DNA of 36,678 nucleotides from an uncultured Sphingomonas sp. (GTDB lineage Bacteria > Pseudomonadota > Alphaproteobacteria > Sphingomonadales > Sphingomonadaceae): NCBI GenBank assembly GCA_913776045.1, contig CAJYOI010000004.1:1-36678 (forward strand), in the 5' to 3' direction. This document shows positions 17,778-25,319 of the stretch, piece by piece. The position numbers and the translations under genes were made by a program. The stretch's first letter is position 1; every line of letters starts with the position of its first letter. The notes under the pieces are model-generated. The model ran no database searches. It was not told the origin of the DNA and worked only from the letters and a program-made list of their open reading frames with translations.

Positions 17778-19028
17778 ATGCCCGTGCGGATGCAGGCGAC
17801 ACGGCATGACAATCGGGGACGGAAGGCGGCCAGGGGCAGGGGTACCACCACGGGCCGCATCTTTGCCGCCTTAGGCGCTCGCGTGCTCGACCGCGTCGAC
17901 CGCGGGCTGATCGACGGCGCGATCGACGCGACGTTGCCCGACGGCACGCGGCGTCGGCTCGGCGGGCGGGCGCCGGGGCCCGAGCCGATCGTCCATGTCC
18001 GCAGCTGGCGGGCGCTGTGGCGGCTGGCGACGGGCGGATCGGCCGGCTGGTACGAGGCGTGGGCGGCGGGCGACTGGACCAGCCCCGATCCGATGCCGCT
18101 GTTCGACCTGTTCATGCGCAACCGCGCGGCGCTCGGCACCACAGCGCGCGCGGCGGCATGGTCGCGGGGCCTGCGGCGGCTGCGCCACTGGCTGCGGCGC
18201 AACGGTCCGGCACAGGCGCGGCGCAACATCGCCTATCACTATGACCTGGGGAACGACTTTTACGCGCCCTGGCTCGATGCGAGCATGACCTATTCGAGCG
18301 CGCTGTTTCCGCGTGACGCCATGACGCTGGAAGAGGGGCAGGCGGCGAAGATCGCCGCGGTGCTCGACCGGACGGCCACGCAGCCGGGTGATATGATCCT
18401 GGAAATCGGCTGCGGTTGGGGATCGTTTGCCGAGGCCGCTGTTGCGGGCGGACGGCGGGTGCACGGCATTACCCTGTCGACCGAGCAGCGCGACTATGCC
18501 GCCACTCGGGTGCCGGACGGTGCCCGCTTCACCCTGACCGACTATCGCGCGGTCACCGGTACGTATGACGCGGTCGCCAGCATCGAGATGGTCGAGGCGG
18601 TGGGCCGCGAATATTGGCCCGACTACCTCCGCCTCATCGCGCGCGTACTGAAACCTGGCGGTCGCGCGGTGATCCAGCTCATCACGATCGATGACGCGAT
18701 CTTCGAAGCCTATGCCGGCAACGTCGACTTCATCCAGGAATATGTCTTTCCCGGCGGCCTGCTGATTTGCGAGAGCGAATTCCGCGCGATCGCTGAACGC
18801 GAAGGCCTCGCCTGGCGCGACCGTCATGCTTTCGGGCTCGATTATGCCGAAACTCTCAGAATGTGGCGCGAGCGGTTCGATACGGCCTATGCCGGTGGCG
18901 GCCTGCCGAGCGAATTCGGACAGGATTTCGTGGACTTGTGGCGCTATTATCTAATGTATTGCGAAGGCGGTTTTCGCGGTGGCGGGATCGACGTGGTGCA
19001 GATCACATTGGTGAAGGAGGGGGCATGA
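17778..19028 (+). CDS. Cyclopropane-fatty-acyl-phospholipid synthase family
   Basis: A 416-residue methyltransferase that adds a methylene group to unsaturated phospholipid acyl chains using SAM. The family hallmark IAYHYDLGNDFY is at 151-162, the SAM-binding motif ILEIGCGWGSF at 208-218, and EMVEAVGREYWPDY and YVFPGGLL follow in order. The C terminus holds YLMYCEGGFRGGGIDV. Residues 1-35 are basic and less conserved. The ATG at 17778 has a G-rich stretch upstream. The TGA overlaps the ATG of the next gene (ATGA) and a strong AAGGAGG lies just before that ATG. The photolyase upstream and this enzyme suggest a stress-linked set. Confidence 0.92.
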   Translation: MPVRMQATRHDNRGRKAARGRGTTTGRIFAALGARVLDRVDRGLIDGAIDATLPDGTRRRLGGRAPGPEPIVHVRSWRALWRLATGGSAGWYEAWAAGDWTSPDPMPLFDLFMRNRAALGTTARAAAWSRGLRRLRHWLRRNGPAQARRNIAYHYDLGNDFYAPWLDASMTYSSALFPRDAMTLEEGQAAKIAAVLDRTATQPGDMILEIGCGWGSFAEAAVAGGRRVHGITLSTEQRDYAATRVPDGARFTLTDYRAVTGTYDAVASIEMVEAVGREYWPDYLRLIARVLKPGGRAVIQLITIDDAIFEAYAGNVDFIQEYVFPGGLLICESEFRAIAEREGLAWRDRHAFGLDYAETLRMWRERFDTAYAGGGLPSEFGQDFVDLWRYYLMYCEGGFRGGGIDVVQITLVKEGA

Positions 19029-20197
19029 AGAGCTGGTGGATTACAGGTGCGCTGGCGCTGACCGCGTGCGCGCAGGCGCCGACGCCCAAGGCGGCGTCAT
19101 CGACCCCCTCGGCGACCGAAACCGCGCGTCTCCAACAGATCGGTGCAGCAGTGCTGTTCTGGTCGCAGGCGCAACGTGATGCGAACTTCCCGCACATGGA
19201 GCGCGTATTCCCGGTCCACACCGTCAAGACCGGCCGCCGCGTCCGCCCGCTGCCCGATGGTGCGCCGCTTCCGATCCCGGCGGCCGAGGTCGATGCTTTC
19301 ATCGCCGCGCAGAACGTCGCCGGACTGATCGTCGTGCAGGACGGCAAGGTGCGACTGGAACGCTATGCCCGCGGGCTGACGCGGGAGGGGCGCTGGACCA
19401 GCTTCTCGGTCGCCAAGTCGTTCACGTCGACCCTGGTCGGCGCGGCGATTCGCGATGGGTATATCAAGTCGGTCGACGAGCCGGTGACGCGCTACATCCC
19501 CGAGCTCACCGGCAGCGGGTACGACGGCGTCACCATCGCGCAGCTGCTGACGATGACGTCAGGCGTGCGCTGGAACGAGGACTATACGGATCCGAATTCC
19601 GACGTCGCGCGGATGTTCACGCATGATGTGCCCGCGGGGCAGGACCCGACCGTCGCTTATATGCGCACCTTGCCACGCGAATCCGCGCCTGGGACGAAGT
19701 GGGTATACAAGACGGGCGAGACGAATCTGATCGGTGTGCTCGTCCGCAACGCGACGAAGAAGCCGCTCGCCGCCTATCTAAGCGAGAAGGTCTGGAAGCC
19801 CTATGGCATGGAAGCCGACGCGGTCTGGATGATCGATCAGACGGGGAAGGAAGTCAGCGGCTGCTGCCTGTCGGTGTCCCTGCGCGATTATGCGCGGATG
19901 GGGCAGCTGGCGCTGGAGGGCGGGCGCGGGATCGTGCCGGCGAACTGGTTTGCGCAAGCGACCGCGGCCAAGGCGCAGACCGGGCGGCCGGGTTACGGCT
20001 ATGGCTATCAATGGTGGACCTACCCCGAGGAGCGGTTCGGCGCGCAGGGGATTTTCGGGCAGTCGATCTTCGTTGATCCCGCGCGACGCATCGTAATCGC
20101 GATGGTCAGCGCATGGCCAAAGGCGACGGGGGCGGACCTGTCAGGCCCACGCGCTGCGTTTCAGGCGAAGCTGATCGCGGCGGCAGTCGCCAACTAA
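19025..20197 (+). CDS. Serine hydrolase lipoprotein (beta-lactamase/class C family)
   Basis: A 390-residue protein with a lipobox LTAC (Cys15) at the end of a short signal sequence, so it is probably anchored in the outer membrane or periplasm. The beta-lactamase/transpeptidase-type active site is visible: Ser128-x-x-Lys131 (SVAKS), then a YKTGETN segment in place of the usual Y-x-N. This is the COG1680-like fold that includes esterases, amidases and penicillin-binding-type proteins; the real substrate is unknown. It is translationally coupled to the cyclopropane-fatty-acid synthase (ATGA) and its stop is just before the first REP doublet. Confidence 0.88.
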   Translation: MKSWWITGALALTACAQAPTPKAASSTPSATETARLQQIGAAVLFWSQAQRDANFPHMERVFPVHTVKTGRRVRPLPDGAPLPIPAAEVDAFIAAQNVAGLIVVQDGKVRLERYARGLTREGRWTSFSVAKSFTSTLVGAAIRDGYIKSVDEPVTRYIPELTGSGYDGVTIAQLLTMTSGVRWNEDYTDPNSDVARMFTHDVPAGQDPTVAYMRTLPRESAPGTKWVYKTGETNLIGVLVRNATKKPLAAYLSEKVWKPYGMEADAVWMIDQTGKEVSGCCLSVSLRDYARMGQLALEGGRGIVPANWFAQATAAKAQTGRPGYGYGYQWWTYPEERFGAQGIFGQSIFVDPARRIVIAMVSAWPKATGADLSGPRAAFQAKLIAAAVAN

Positions 20198-20205
20198 CCC
20201 GACCC

Positions 20206-20298
20206 GTCATCCCCGCGAAGGCGGGGATCAATAGTCGCTGAAGGTCGTGAGACTCATCGCGGTCAGCCAGAATTTATCCCCGCCTTCGCGGGGATGAC
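20206..20298. repeat. REPIN-like inverted REP doublet A (93 bp)
   Basis: GTCATCCCCGCGAAGGCGGGGAT (20206-20228) and its exact inverse (20276-20298) flank about 47 bp. Each end alone forms a GCGGGG/CCCCGC hairpin, and the ends pair with one another. The inner part has GCTGA/TCAGC arms. It sits between two convergent stops (20197 and 20309). Confidence 0.85.
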
Positions 20299-20308
20299 TA
20301 CGGTGAGA

Positions 20309-21019
20309 TTAATCGACCCGAACGAAAATGCCCGTCTCATACTGCTCGCCCAGCAGCGCCAGGATGCGCTCCGCCACCACTTCGGGCGCCTTCACGCTTG
20401 CCGGATCTTCCCCCGGATAGGCGCGCGCGCGCATCTTGGTGCGCGTGGCGCCCGGATCGACGATCGCGACGCGGGTCTTGCTCAGCGCCTTCACTTCCTC
20501 GGCGTAGCTCAGCAACAGGTTCTCGAATGCCGCCTTGGACGCGCCGTACATGCCCCAATAGGCGCGGGGCGTGCGCGCGACGCTCGACGTCAGGCCGATC
20601 ACCCTGCCGTGCTGCGACCGCCGCAGCATCGGGTCGAACGATCCGATCAGCGCCGCTTGGGCACTGACGTTCAGCGTCAGCGTCTTGGCGAGCTCCTTCG
20701 GGTCGAATGCCGACACCGGCGACAGCGAGCCCAACTGCGCTGCGTTCAGCACCAGGATGTCGAGCGCCTCCCAGCGCTCGCCGATCGCCGCCGCCAGCCG
20801 CGGGATGCCGTCGCTCTCCGCCAGGTCGAGCGGCGCGATCGTCGCGCTGCCGCCCGCCTCATGAATCGCATCCTCGACCTCTTCCAACCCGCCGGGCGTG
20901 CGCGCGGTCAGCACGACGTGCGCGCCCGCTTTTCCCAGCGCGAGCGCGGTCGCCGCGCCGATCCCGCGGCTGGCTCCGGTGACGAGCGCCAGCCGGCCGG
21001 CGAGGTTGGTGTCCATCAT
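20309..21019 (-). CDS. Short-chain dehydrogenase/reductase
   Basis: A 236-residue oxidoreductase of the classical SDR fold. The cofactor loop TGASRGIG, the LNAAQ motif, the catalytic Ser in LTSSVA and the Tyr-x3-Lys in MYGASKAAFE are all present. The sequence after TGASRG and the Arg in TARTPGG suggest NADP, as an inference only. The substrate is unknown. Two adjacent ATGs (21019 and 21016) begin the natural N terminus; a longer TTG start at 21052 is possible but adds residues outside the fold. It lies 25 bp after the purF stop on the same strand, so it is probably co-transcribed. Its stop faces REP doublet A. Confidence 0.9.
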   Translation of the reverse strand: MMDTNLAGRLALVTGASRGIGAATALALGKAGAHVVLTARTPGGLEEVEDAIHEAGGSATIAPLDLAESDGIPRLAAAIGERWEALDILVLNAAQLGSLSPVSAFDPKELAKTLTLNVSAQAALIGSFDPMLRRSQHGRVIGLTSSVARTPRAYWGMYGASKAAFENLLLSYAEEVKALSKTRVAIVDPGATRTKMRARAYPGEDPASVKAPEVVAERILALLGEQYETGIFVRVD

Positions 21020-21044
21020 AAGTTCAAAGTCCGTATCAAATAGG

Positions 21045-22505
21045 TCAGCCAACCCGCTCTTCGAGCAGAGCGAACTGGTCGACGGGTGTGCCGCTTTCGT
21101 CCTGGTCGGTCAGCGTCGTCGGATAGTCGCCGGTGAAGCAGGCGTCGCAATAGCCGGGCTTCACCTTCGGCCGATCCGGGCTGCCGAGCGCCTTGTAGAG
21201 GCCGTCGATCGAAACGAAGGCGAGGCTGTCGGCCTGGATATAGGTCCGCATCGCTTCCAGATCGTGCGTCGCTGCCAGCAGCTTCGACCGCTCGGGCGTA
21301 TCGACGCCGTAGAAGCACGAATGCCGCGTCGGGGGGGATGCGATCCGCATGTGCACTTCGGCCGCCCCGGCTTCGCGCATCATCTGCACGATCTTGAGGC
21401 TGGTCGTGCCGCGGACGATCGAATCGTCGATCAGCACGACTTTCTTGCCTGCGATCAGCGCGCGATTGGCATTGTGCTTCAGCTTCACGCCCAGATGACG
21501 GACCTTGTCGCCCGGCTGTATGAAGGTGCGCCCGACATAGTGCGAACGGATGATGCCGAGTTCGAACGGCACGCCCGATTCCTGCGCATAGCCGATCGCC
21601 GCGGGGACGCCCGAATCGGGGACCGGGATGACCAGGTCGGCATCGGTCGGCGCCTCGATCGCCAGTTGCGCGCCGATCGCCTTGCGCACCGAATAGACCG
21701 AATGGTCGTCTGCGATCGAATCGGGGCGCGAAAAATACACCCATTCGAAGATGCACGGCCGCGCCGCCTGGGGTGCGAAGGGGCGGTGCGAGCTGACCTC
21801 GGAGCCCTTGACGATCACCAGCTCACCTGGCTCGACCGATCGAATGAATTCGGCGCCGACCACGTCGAGGGCGACGGTTTCCGACGCGAAGATCACGCTG
21901 TCGCCGAGCTTTCCCATGACCAGCGGGCGGATGCCCAGCGGGTCGCGACAGGCGATCATGCCCTCCGGCGTCATACAGATCAGCGAGTAGGCACCTTCCA
22001 GCTGCTTCAGCGCGTCGATGAACTTATCGATCAGCGTTCGGTAGCTCGACGTGGCGACCAGATGGATGATCGTTTCCGTGTCCGACGTCGATTGGAAGAT
22101 AGAGCCGCTGCGAATGAGGTCGCGGCGGATGCGCATCGCGTTCGAAATATTGCCGTTATGTGCGACTGCAAAGCCGCCACTCGCCAGTTCGGCATAGAGC
22201 GGCTGTACGTTGCGCAGCGAGGTTTCACCGGTCGTCGAATAGCGGACGTGCCCGCAGGCGGTATTACCCGCCAGTGCGCGGATCACGTCGTCGCGGTCAA
22301 AGTTGCCGGCGACATGGCCCATCGCGCGGTGCGTATGGAACGCGCGGCCGTCGAAGCTGGTGATTCCGGCGGCTTCCTGCCCCCGGTGTTGCAGCGCGTG
22401 CAGGCCCAGCGCGACGAGGGCGGCCGCCCCCTCTGCACCGGAAACGCCGAAGATGCCGCACTCTTCGCGCAGCTTGTCGTCATCGAACGGATGGGTCGTG
22501 AACAT
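21045..22505 (-). CDS. purF: Amidophosphoribosyltransferase
   Basis: A 486-residue enzyme that converts PRPP and glutamine to 5-phosphoribosylamine, the first step of purine synthesis. The glutaminase nucleophile is Cys16 (EECGIFG), preceded by a 15-residue propeptide that must be removed, as in other PurF proteins. The PRPP-binding motif VVLIDDSIVRGTT and the metal- or cluster-type cysteines near the C terminus (SCFYGVDTP, CDACFTGDYP) are visible. The latter fit the iron-sulfur form known from Bacillus. The ATG at 22503-22505 is chosen because it gives this propeptide. The gene is divergent from the DUF7218-like gene at 22631 and precedes the SDR gene. Confidence 0.96.
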   Translation of the reverse strand: MFTTHPFDDDKLREECGIFGVSGAEGAAALVALGLHALQHRGQEAAGITSFDGRAFHTHRAMGHVAGNFDRDDVIRALAGNTACGHVRYSTTGETSLRNVQPLYAELASGGFAVAHNGNISNAMRIRRDLIRSGSIFQSTSDTETIIHLVATSSYRTLIDKFIDALKQLEGAYSLICMTPEGMIACRDPLGIRPLVMGKLGDSVIFASETVALDVVGAEFIRSVEPGELVIVKGSEVSSHRPFAPQAARPCIFEWVYFSRPDSIADDHSVYSVRKAIGAQLAIEAPTDADLVIPVPDSGVPAAIGYAQESGVPFELGIIRSHYVGRTFIQPGDKVRHLGVKLKHNANRALIAGKKVVLIDDSIVRGTTSLKIVQMMREAGAAEVHMRIASPPTRHSCFYGVDTPERSKLLAATHDLEAMRTYIQADSLAFVSIDGLYKALGSPDRPKVKPGYCDACFTGDYPTTLTDQDESGTPVDQFALLEERVG

Positions 22506-22630
22506 GGGGGCCTTCGCAAAAGCGGCTGAGCGTCCGCGGGCGCATATAGGACCGAGTCTTGCGTTTGTCGCCCCATTGTCACGCATCCTTGCTCGCTGCG
22601 CGTGCGTTTCGCGCGCGAAGGAGACAATCT

Positions 22631-22882
22631 ATGGCCAAGGATCACGGCGCCCAGATCAAGGACGACAAGCTGTACGAAGACCTGCGCGACGAAGGCATGT
22701 CGAAAGAGAAAGCTGCGCGTATCGCTAATGCCAAATCCGGCGGGACGCTCGACCATAACAGCACCCGCCTTGAAGATCGCACCAAGGACGAGCTGTACGA
22801 CGAAGCCAAGAAGATCGGCATCGATGGCCGGTCAGACATGACGAAGGACGAATTGGTGAAGGCGATTCGCGGGCATAAGTGA
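22631..22882 (+). CDS. DUF7218/Rho_N-like small protein
   Basis: An 83-residue, highly charged soluble protein with a strong AAGGAG ribosome-binding site. The first half (MAKDHGAQIKDDKLYEDLRDEGMSKEKAARIAN) fits the family known as DUF7218. The second half (TKDELYDEAKKIGIDGRSDMTKDELVKAI) resembles the small helical Rho N-terminal or SAP-like module that binds nucleic acid. Many alphaproteobacteria carry such proteins, often called Rho termination factor-like, with no proven role. It is divergent from purF and precedes the family 2 glycosyltransferase gene by 58 bp. Confidence 0.8.
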   Translation: MAKDHGAQIKDDKLYEDLRDEGMSKEKAARIANAKSGGTLDHNSTRLEDRTKDELYDEAKKIGIDGRSDMTKDELVKAIRGHK

Positions 22883-22940
22883 GCCGGATGGGGCGGCGTG
22901 GTTAACGCGGTGGTGACGGGTCGCATGGCAAGGGTATGTC

Positions 22941-23942
22941 ATGACCCTACCGAGCCTCGCCGCCGCCCTGATCGTCCGGAACGAGGCGCGATGTCTGAAA
23001 CGCTGTCTCGATAGCGTCGCGCCATGGGTCGATAGCATGGTCGTGGTCGATACTGGTTCCACCGACGGGACGCCCGACGTCGCGCGGACAGCTGGCGCGG
23101 ACGTCGCCAACTTCGAGTGGATCGATGACTTCGCCGCGGCCCGAAACCGGTCGCTGGAACTGGCCGACGCGGACTGGACCTTGGTCGTCGACGCCGACGA
23201 ATGGATCATGTCGGGCGGCGACCGGCTGCGCGACTGGTGTACGACGGCCCCTCGGATCGGCGTGACCGCCTTGGACAATTGCACGCGGGACGGCCACGTC
23301 CATCGCAACTGGATCAGCCGCGTGGTTCCGCGCGGCGCGCGCTTTACCGGCCGGGTGCATGAACAGATTTCATCTGATCTACCGCGGGCGCGGTGCCCGA
23401 TCGTGGTTAATCACGACGGTTATCTCGCCGAGCGCTTGACGGGAAAAAGCGAGCGCAATCGGCCGTTGCTGCTTCTTTCGCTCGCCGAGCGACCGAACGA
23501 TGGATATCTGCTCTTTCAGCTCGGCCGTGATGCCGACGTGGCCGGCGAATATGGCCTTGCCAACGACTGGTATGCCCGAGCCCTCGGTCTGACCCCGCGC
23601 GATGCGAATTGGCGCCACGCGCTGGTGCAAGGCGCGATCTCGAGCCTTGCGGCGGCACAACGTTTGGACGACGCCATGACGCTCGCCGACGCAGAATATC
23701 CGTATTGGCAACATTCGCCAGACTTCTTCTTCCTGCTCGGGAACCTCATGCTCGATCGCGCCGTCGCCGACCCGGCGCAGGCAATCAGCGAGTGGTTGCC
23801 GCTCGCGCATGGCGCGTGGGAGCGGTGCCTGGCTATCGGCGAACAGCCGCTGCTGGAGGGCAGCGTGGCCGGGCGGGGGAGCCATCTTGCCCGACACAAT
23901 CTATCGCTGATCGCACCGATGCTCGGCCGCCCGACCATCTGA
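22941..23942 (+). CDS. Family 2 glycosyltransferase with helical C-terminal repeats
   Basis: A 333-residue cytoplasmic enzyme. The GT-A domain has [17 protein letters not shown] at the N terminus, [12 protein letters not shown], and the metal-binding Asp84-Ala-Asp86 in VVDADEW. An acceptor-side segment VHEQI follows. The C-terminal half (about 170-330) is alpha-helical with repeated YLLFQLGRD- and [10 protein letters not shown]-like units, similar to the TPR-linked glycosyltransferases of the SunS/bacteriocin-like group. It likely transfers a nucleotide sugar to protein or glycan; the acceptor is unknown. No partner substrate peptide is seen next to it. The next gene, hisI, starts 35 bp downstream. 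Confidence 0.85.
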   Translation: MTLPSLAAALIVRNEARCLKRCLDSVAPWVDSMVVVDTGSTDGTPDVARTAGADVANFEWIDDFAAARNRSLELADADWTLVVDADEWIMSGGDRLRDWCTTAPRIGVTALDNCTRDGHVHRNWISRVVPRGARFTGRVHEQISSDLPRARCPIVVNHDGYLAERLTGKSERNRPLLLLSLAERPNDGYLLFQLGRDADVAGEYGLANDWYARALGLTPRDANWRHALVQGAISSLAAAQRLDDAMTLADAEYPYWQHSPDFFFLLGNLMLDRAVADPAQAISEWLPLAHGAWERCLAIGEQPLLEGSVAGRGSHLARHNLSLIAPMLGRPTI

Positions 23943-23977
23943 TTGCGCTCGACGAGGGCTCCGCCCTAGAAGGGTGC

Positions 23978-24340
23978 ATGACCGACCCGCGCGAAACCGG
24001 CACCGAGCTCAAACCGAAATATGATGCCACCGGCCTGATCACCGCAGTCGCGACCGATGCCGCGACCGGCGAAGTACTGATGCTTGCGCATATGAATGCC
24101 GAGGCGCTGGCCGCGACGCTGGCGAGCGGGGAAGCGACCTTCTGGTCCCGCTCGCGCGGCAAGCTCTGGAAGAAGGGCGAAACTTCGGGCCACGTCCTGC
24201 GCGTCGTCGAAGCGCGGGTGGACTGCGATCAGGACGCGGTGTGGCTGCGCGTCGAGCCCGCGGGCCCCGCATGCCACACCGGCGCCCGCAGCTGCTTCTA
24301 CCGCCGGATCGAGGGCGGGGGACTGGTCGCCGACGCATGA
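23978..24340 (+). CDS. hisI: Phosphoribosyl-AMP cyclohydrolase
   Basis: A 120-residue zinc enzyme of histidine synthesis that opens the purine ring of phosphoribosyl-AMP. The sequence has [26 protein letters not shown], the metal-binding [11 protein letters not shown] and [13 protein letters not shown]. It is the monofunctional form, without the HisE pyrophosphohydrolase domain. A GAAGGG ribosome-binding site precedes the ATG at 23978. The TGA overlaps the ATG of the next gene (ATGA). No other his gene is in the window, so this one is separated from the rest of its pathway here. Confidence 0.96.
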   Translation: MTDPRETGTELKPKYDATGLITAVATDAATGEVLMLAHMNAEALAATLASGEATFWSRSRGKLWKKGETSGHVLRVVEARVDCDQDAVWLRVEPAGPACHTGARSCFYRRIEGGGLVADA

Positions 24341-24840
24341 TCCTTCGGCTTGCGCTCGCGGTCGCGATGCTCGCGGCGTTGGCGAGTTGCCCGCGCGACG
24401 AGCCACGCATGCGTGCCCCTGCCGCACCGGACCTGGAGACGGCGGCGATCCTGCGTGGCCTCGTCCGCGACCCGGCCGATCGCGACATCGTGGGTCTGTA
24501 CGCCCGCGACACCGACCGGGTGTGCATCGTCCACCGCGGCGGTCGGTACCAAATCGGGGCGACGGTCGATTTTGGCGACGGGCAGGGGTGCAGCGCGGCG
24601 GGTAGAGTTTCGCGTTCCGGCGCGAACCTGCGCGTCGTTTTGGGCGACGACTGCCGCTTCGACGCGCAGTTCGATGGCGACCGCATCACCTTCCCCGCCA
24701 AGCTGCCGGACGGTTGCGCAGCCGCATGCGGCAACCGCGCGACGATGGAGGCGCTCGCCGCGGAGCGGTTGAGCGAGTCGGTTGCCGAGGCCGCGACCAT
24801 GCGCGCAGCGAGCGGCGTCACACCCTGCGCGGGCGATTGA
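24337..24840 (+). CDS. Putative lipoprotein, unknown function
   Basis: A 167-residue protein with a lipobox LASC (Cys18) after a hydrophobic signal sequence, so probably a lipoprotein. The mature part has several further cysteines ([33 protein letters not shown]), which suggests disulfides. I recognise no domain. It is translationally coupled to hisI (ATGA overlap), but no functional link is evident. Its stop codon is part of the candidate LiuR-type palindrome in front of the MerR gene. Confidence 0.75.
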   Translation: MILRLALAVAMLAALASCPRDEPRMRAPAAPDLETAAILRGLVRDPADRDIVGLYARDTDRVCIVHRGGRYQIGATVDFGDGQGCSAAGRVSRSGANLRVVLGDDCRFDAQFDGDRITFPAKLPDGCAAACGNRATMEALAAERLSESVAEAATMRAASGVTPCAGD

Positions 24841-24852
24841 CGTTCACGTAAA
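24837..24852. promoter_or_regulatory. Candidate LiuR-type palindrome
   Basis: TTGACGTTCACGTAAA, centred 28 bp upstream of the MerR ATG and overlapping the stop of the preceding gene. It matches the palindrome TTTACGTTAACGTAAA, which I recall as the site of LiuR-type MerR regulators of branched-chain and fatty-acid catabolism, at 14 of 16 positions. It would allow autoregulation of the MerR and acyl-CoA dehydrogenase operon. Confidence 0.5.
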
Positions 24853-24872
24853 GGGAAGCTATTTTCCGCTGC

Positions 24873-25304
24873 ATGTCGACTGACGTCCCTGCGATCGCGG
24901 TTGCGGCCGTCCCGGAGCGGCGGGACCGGCAGCATTTCACCATTTCCGATCTGTCGGACGAATTCGACGTCACGGCGCGCGCGTTGCGTTTCTACGAGGA
25001 CGAAGGGCTGATCGCGCCCGAGCGTCGCGGACTTCAGCGCATCTATTCGCAGCGTGACCGCGCACGGCTGGCGTGGATCCTGCGCGGCAAGCGCGTCGGC
25101 TTCTCGCTCGCCGAAATTCGCGAGATGATCGACCTCTACGACATCGGCGACGGCCGCCAGGTCCAGCGCCAGGTGACGCTGGAGCGCTGTCGCGACCGCA
25201 TCGCGGTGCTGGAGCGGCAGAAGCAGGACATCGACGCCGCCATCGCCGAGCTGCAGGACTTCATCGACTTGGTCGAAACCACCGTTTCCAAATCAAAAGA
25301 CTAA
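24873..25304 (+). CDS. MerR-family regulator, LiuR-like
   Basis: A 143-residue regulator. The MerR winged-helix domain is at about residues 22-90 (FTISDLSDEFDVTARALRFYEDEGLIAPERRG, then RLAWILRGKRVGFSLAEIREMI). A long dimerisation helix follows (VTLERCRDRIAVLERQKQDIDAAIAELQDFI). No metal-binding C-terminal cysteine pair is seen, so it is not a metal sensor. This layout, together with the acyl-CoA dehydrogenase gene 15 bp downstream, fits LiuR-type control of acyl-CoA catabolism. A LiuR-like palindrome lies before it. The assignment to LiuR itself is inferred. Confidence 0.85.
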   Translation: MSTDVPAIAVAAVPERRDRQHFTISDLSDEFDVTARALRFYEDEGLIAPERRGLQRIYSQRDRARLAWILRGKRVGFSLAEIREMIDLYDIGDGRQVQRQVTLERCRDRIAVLERQKQDIDAAIAELQDFIDLVETTVSKSKD

Positions 25305-25319
25305 CCGAGAGGACGCCTC

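Noticed and set aside
20898-22529. A 543-codon plus-strand frame opposite purF
   Set aside because: No motif and highly charged low-complexity composition; purF is certain on the other strand.
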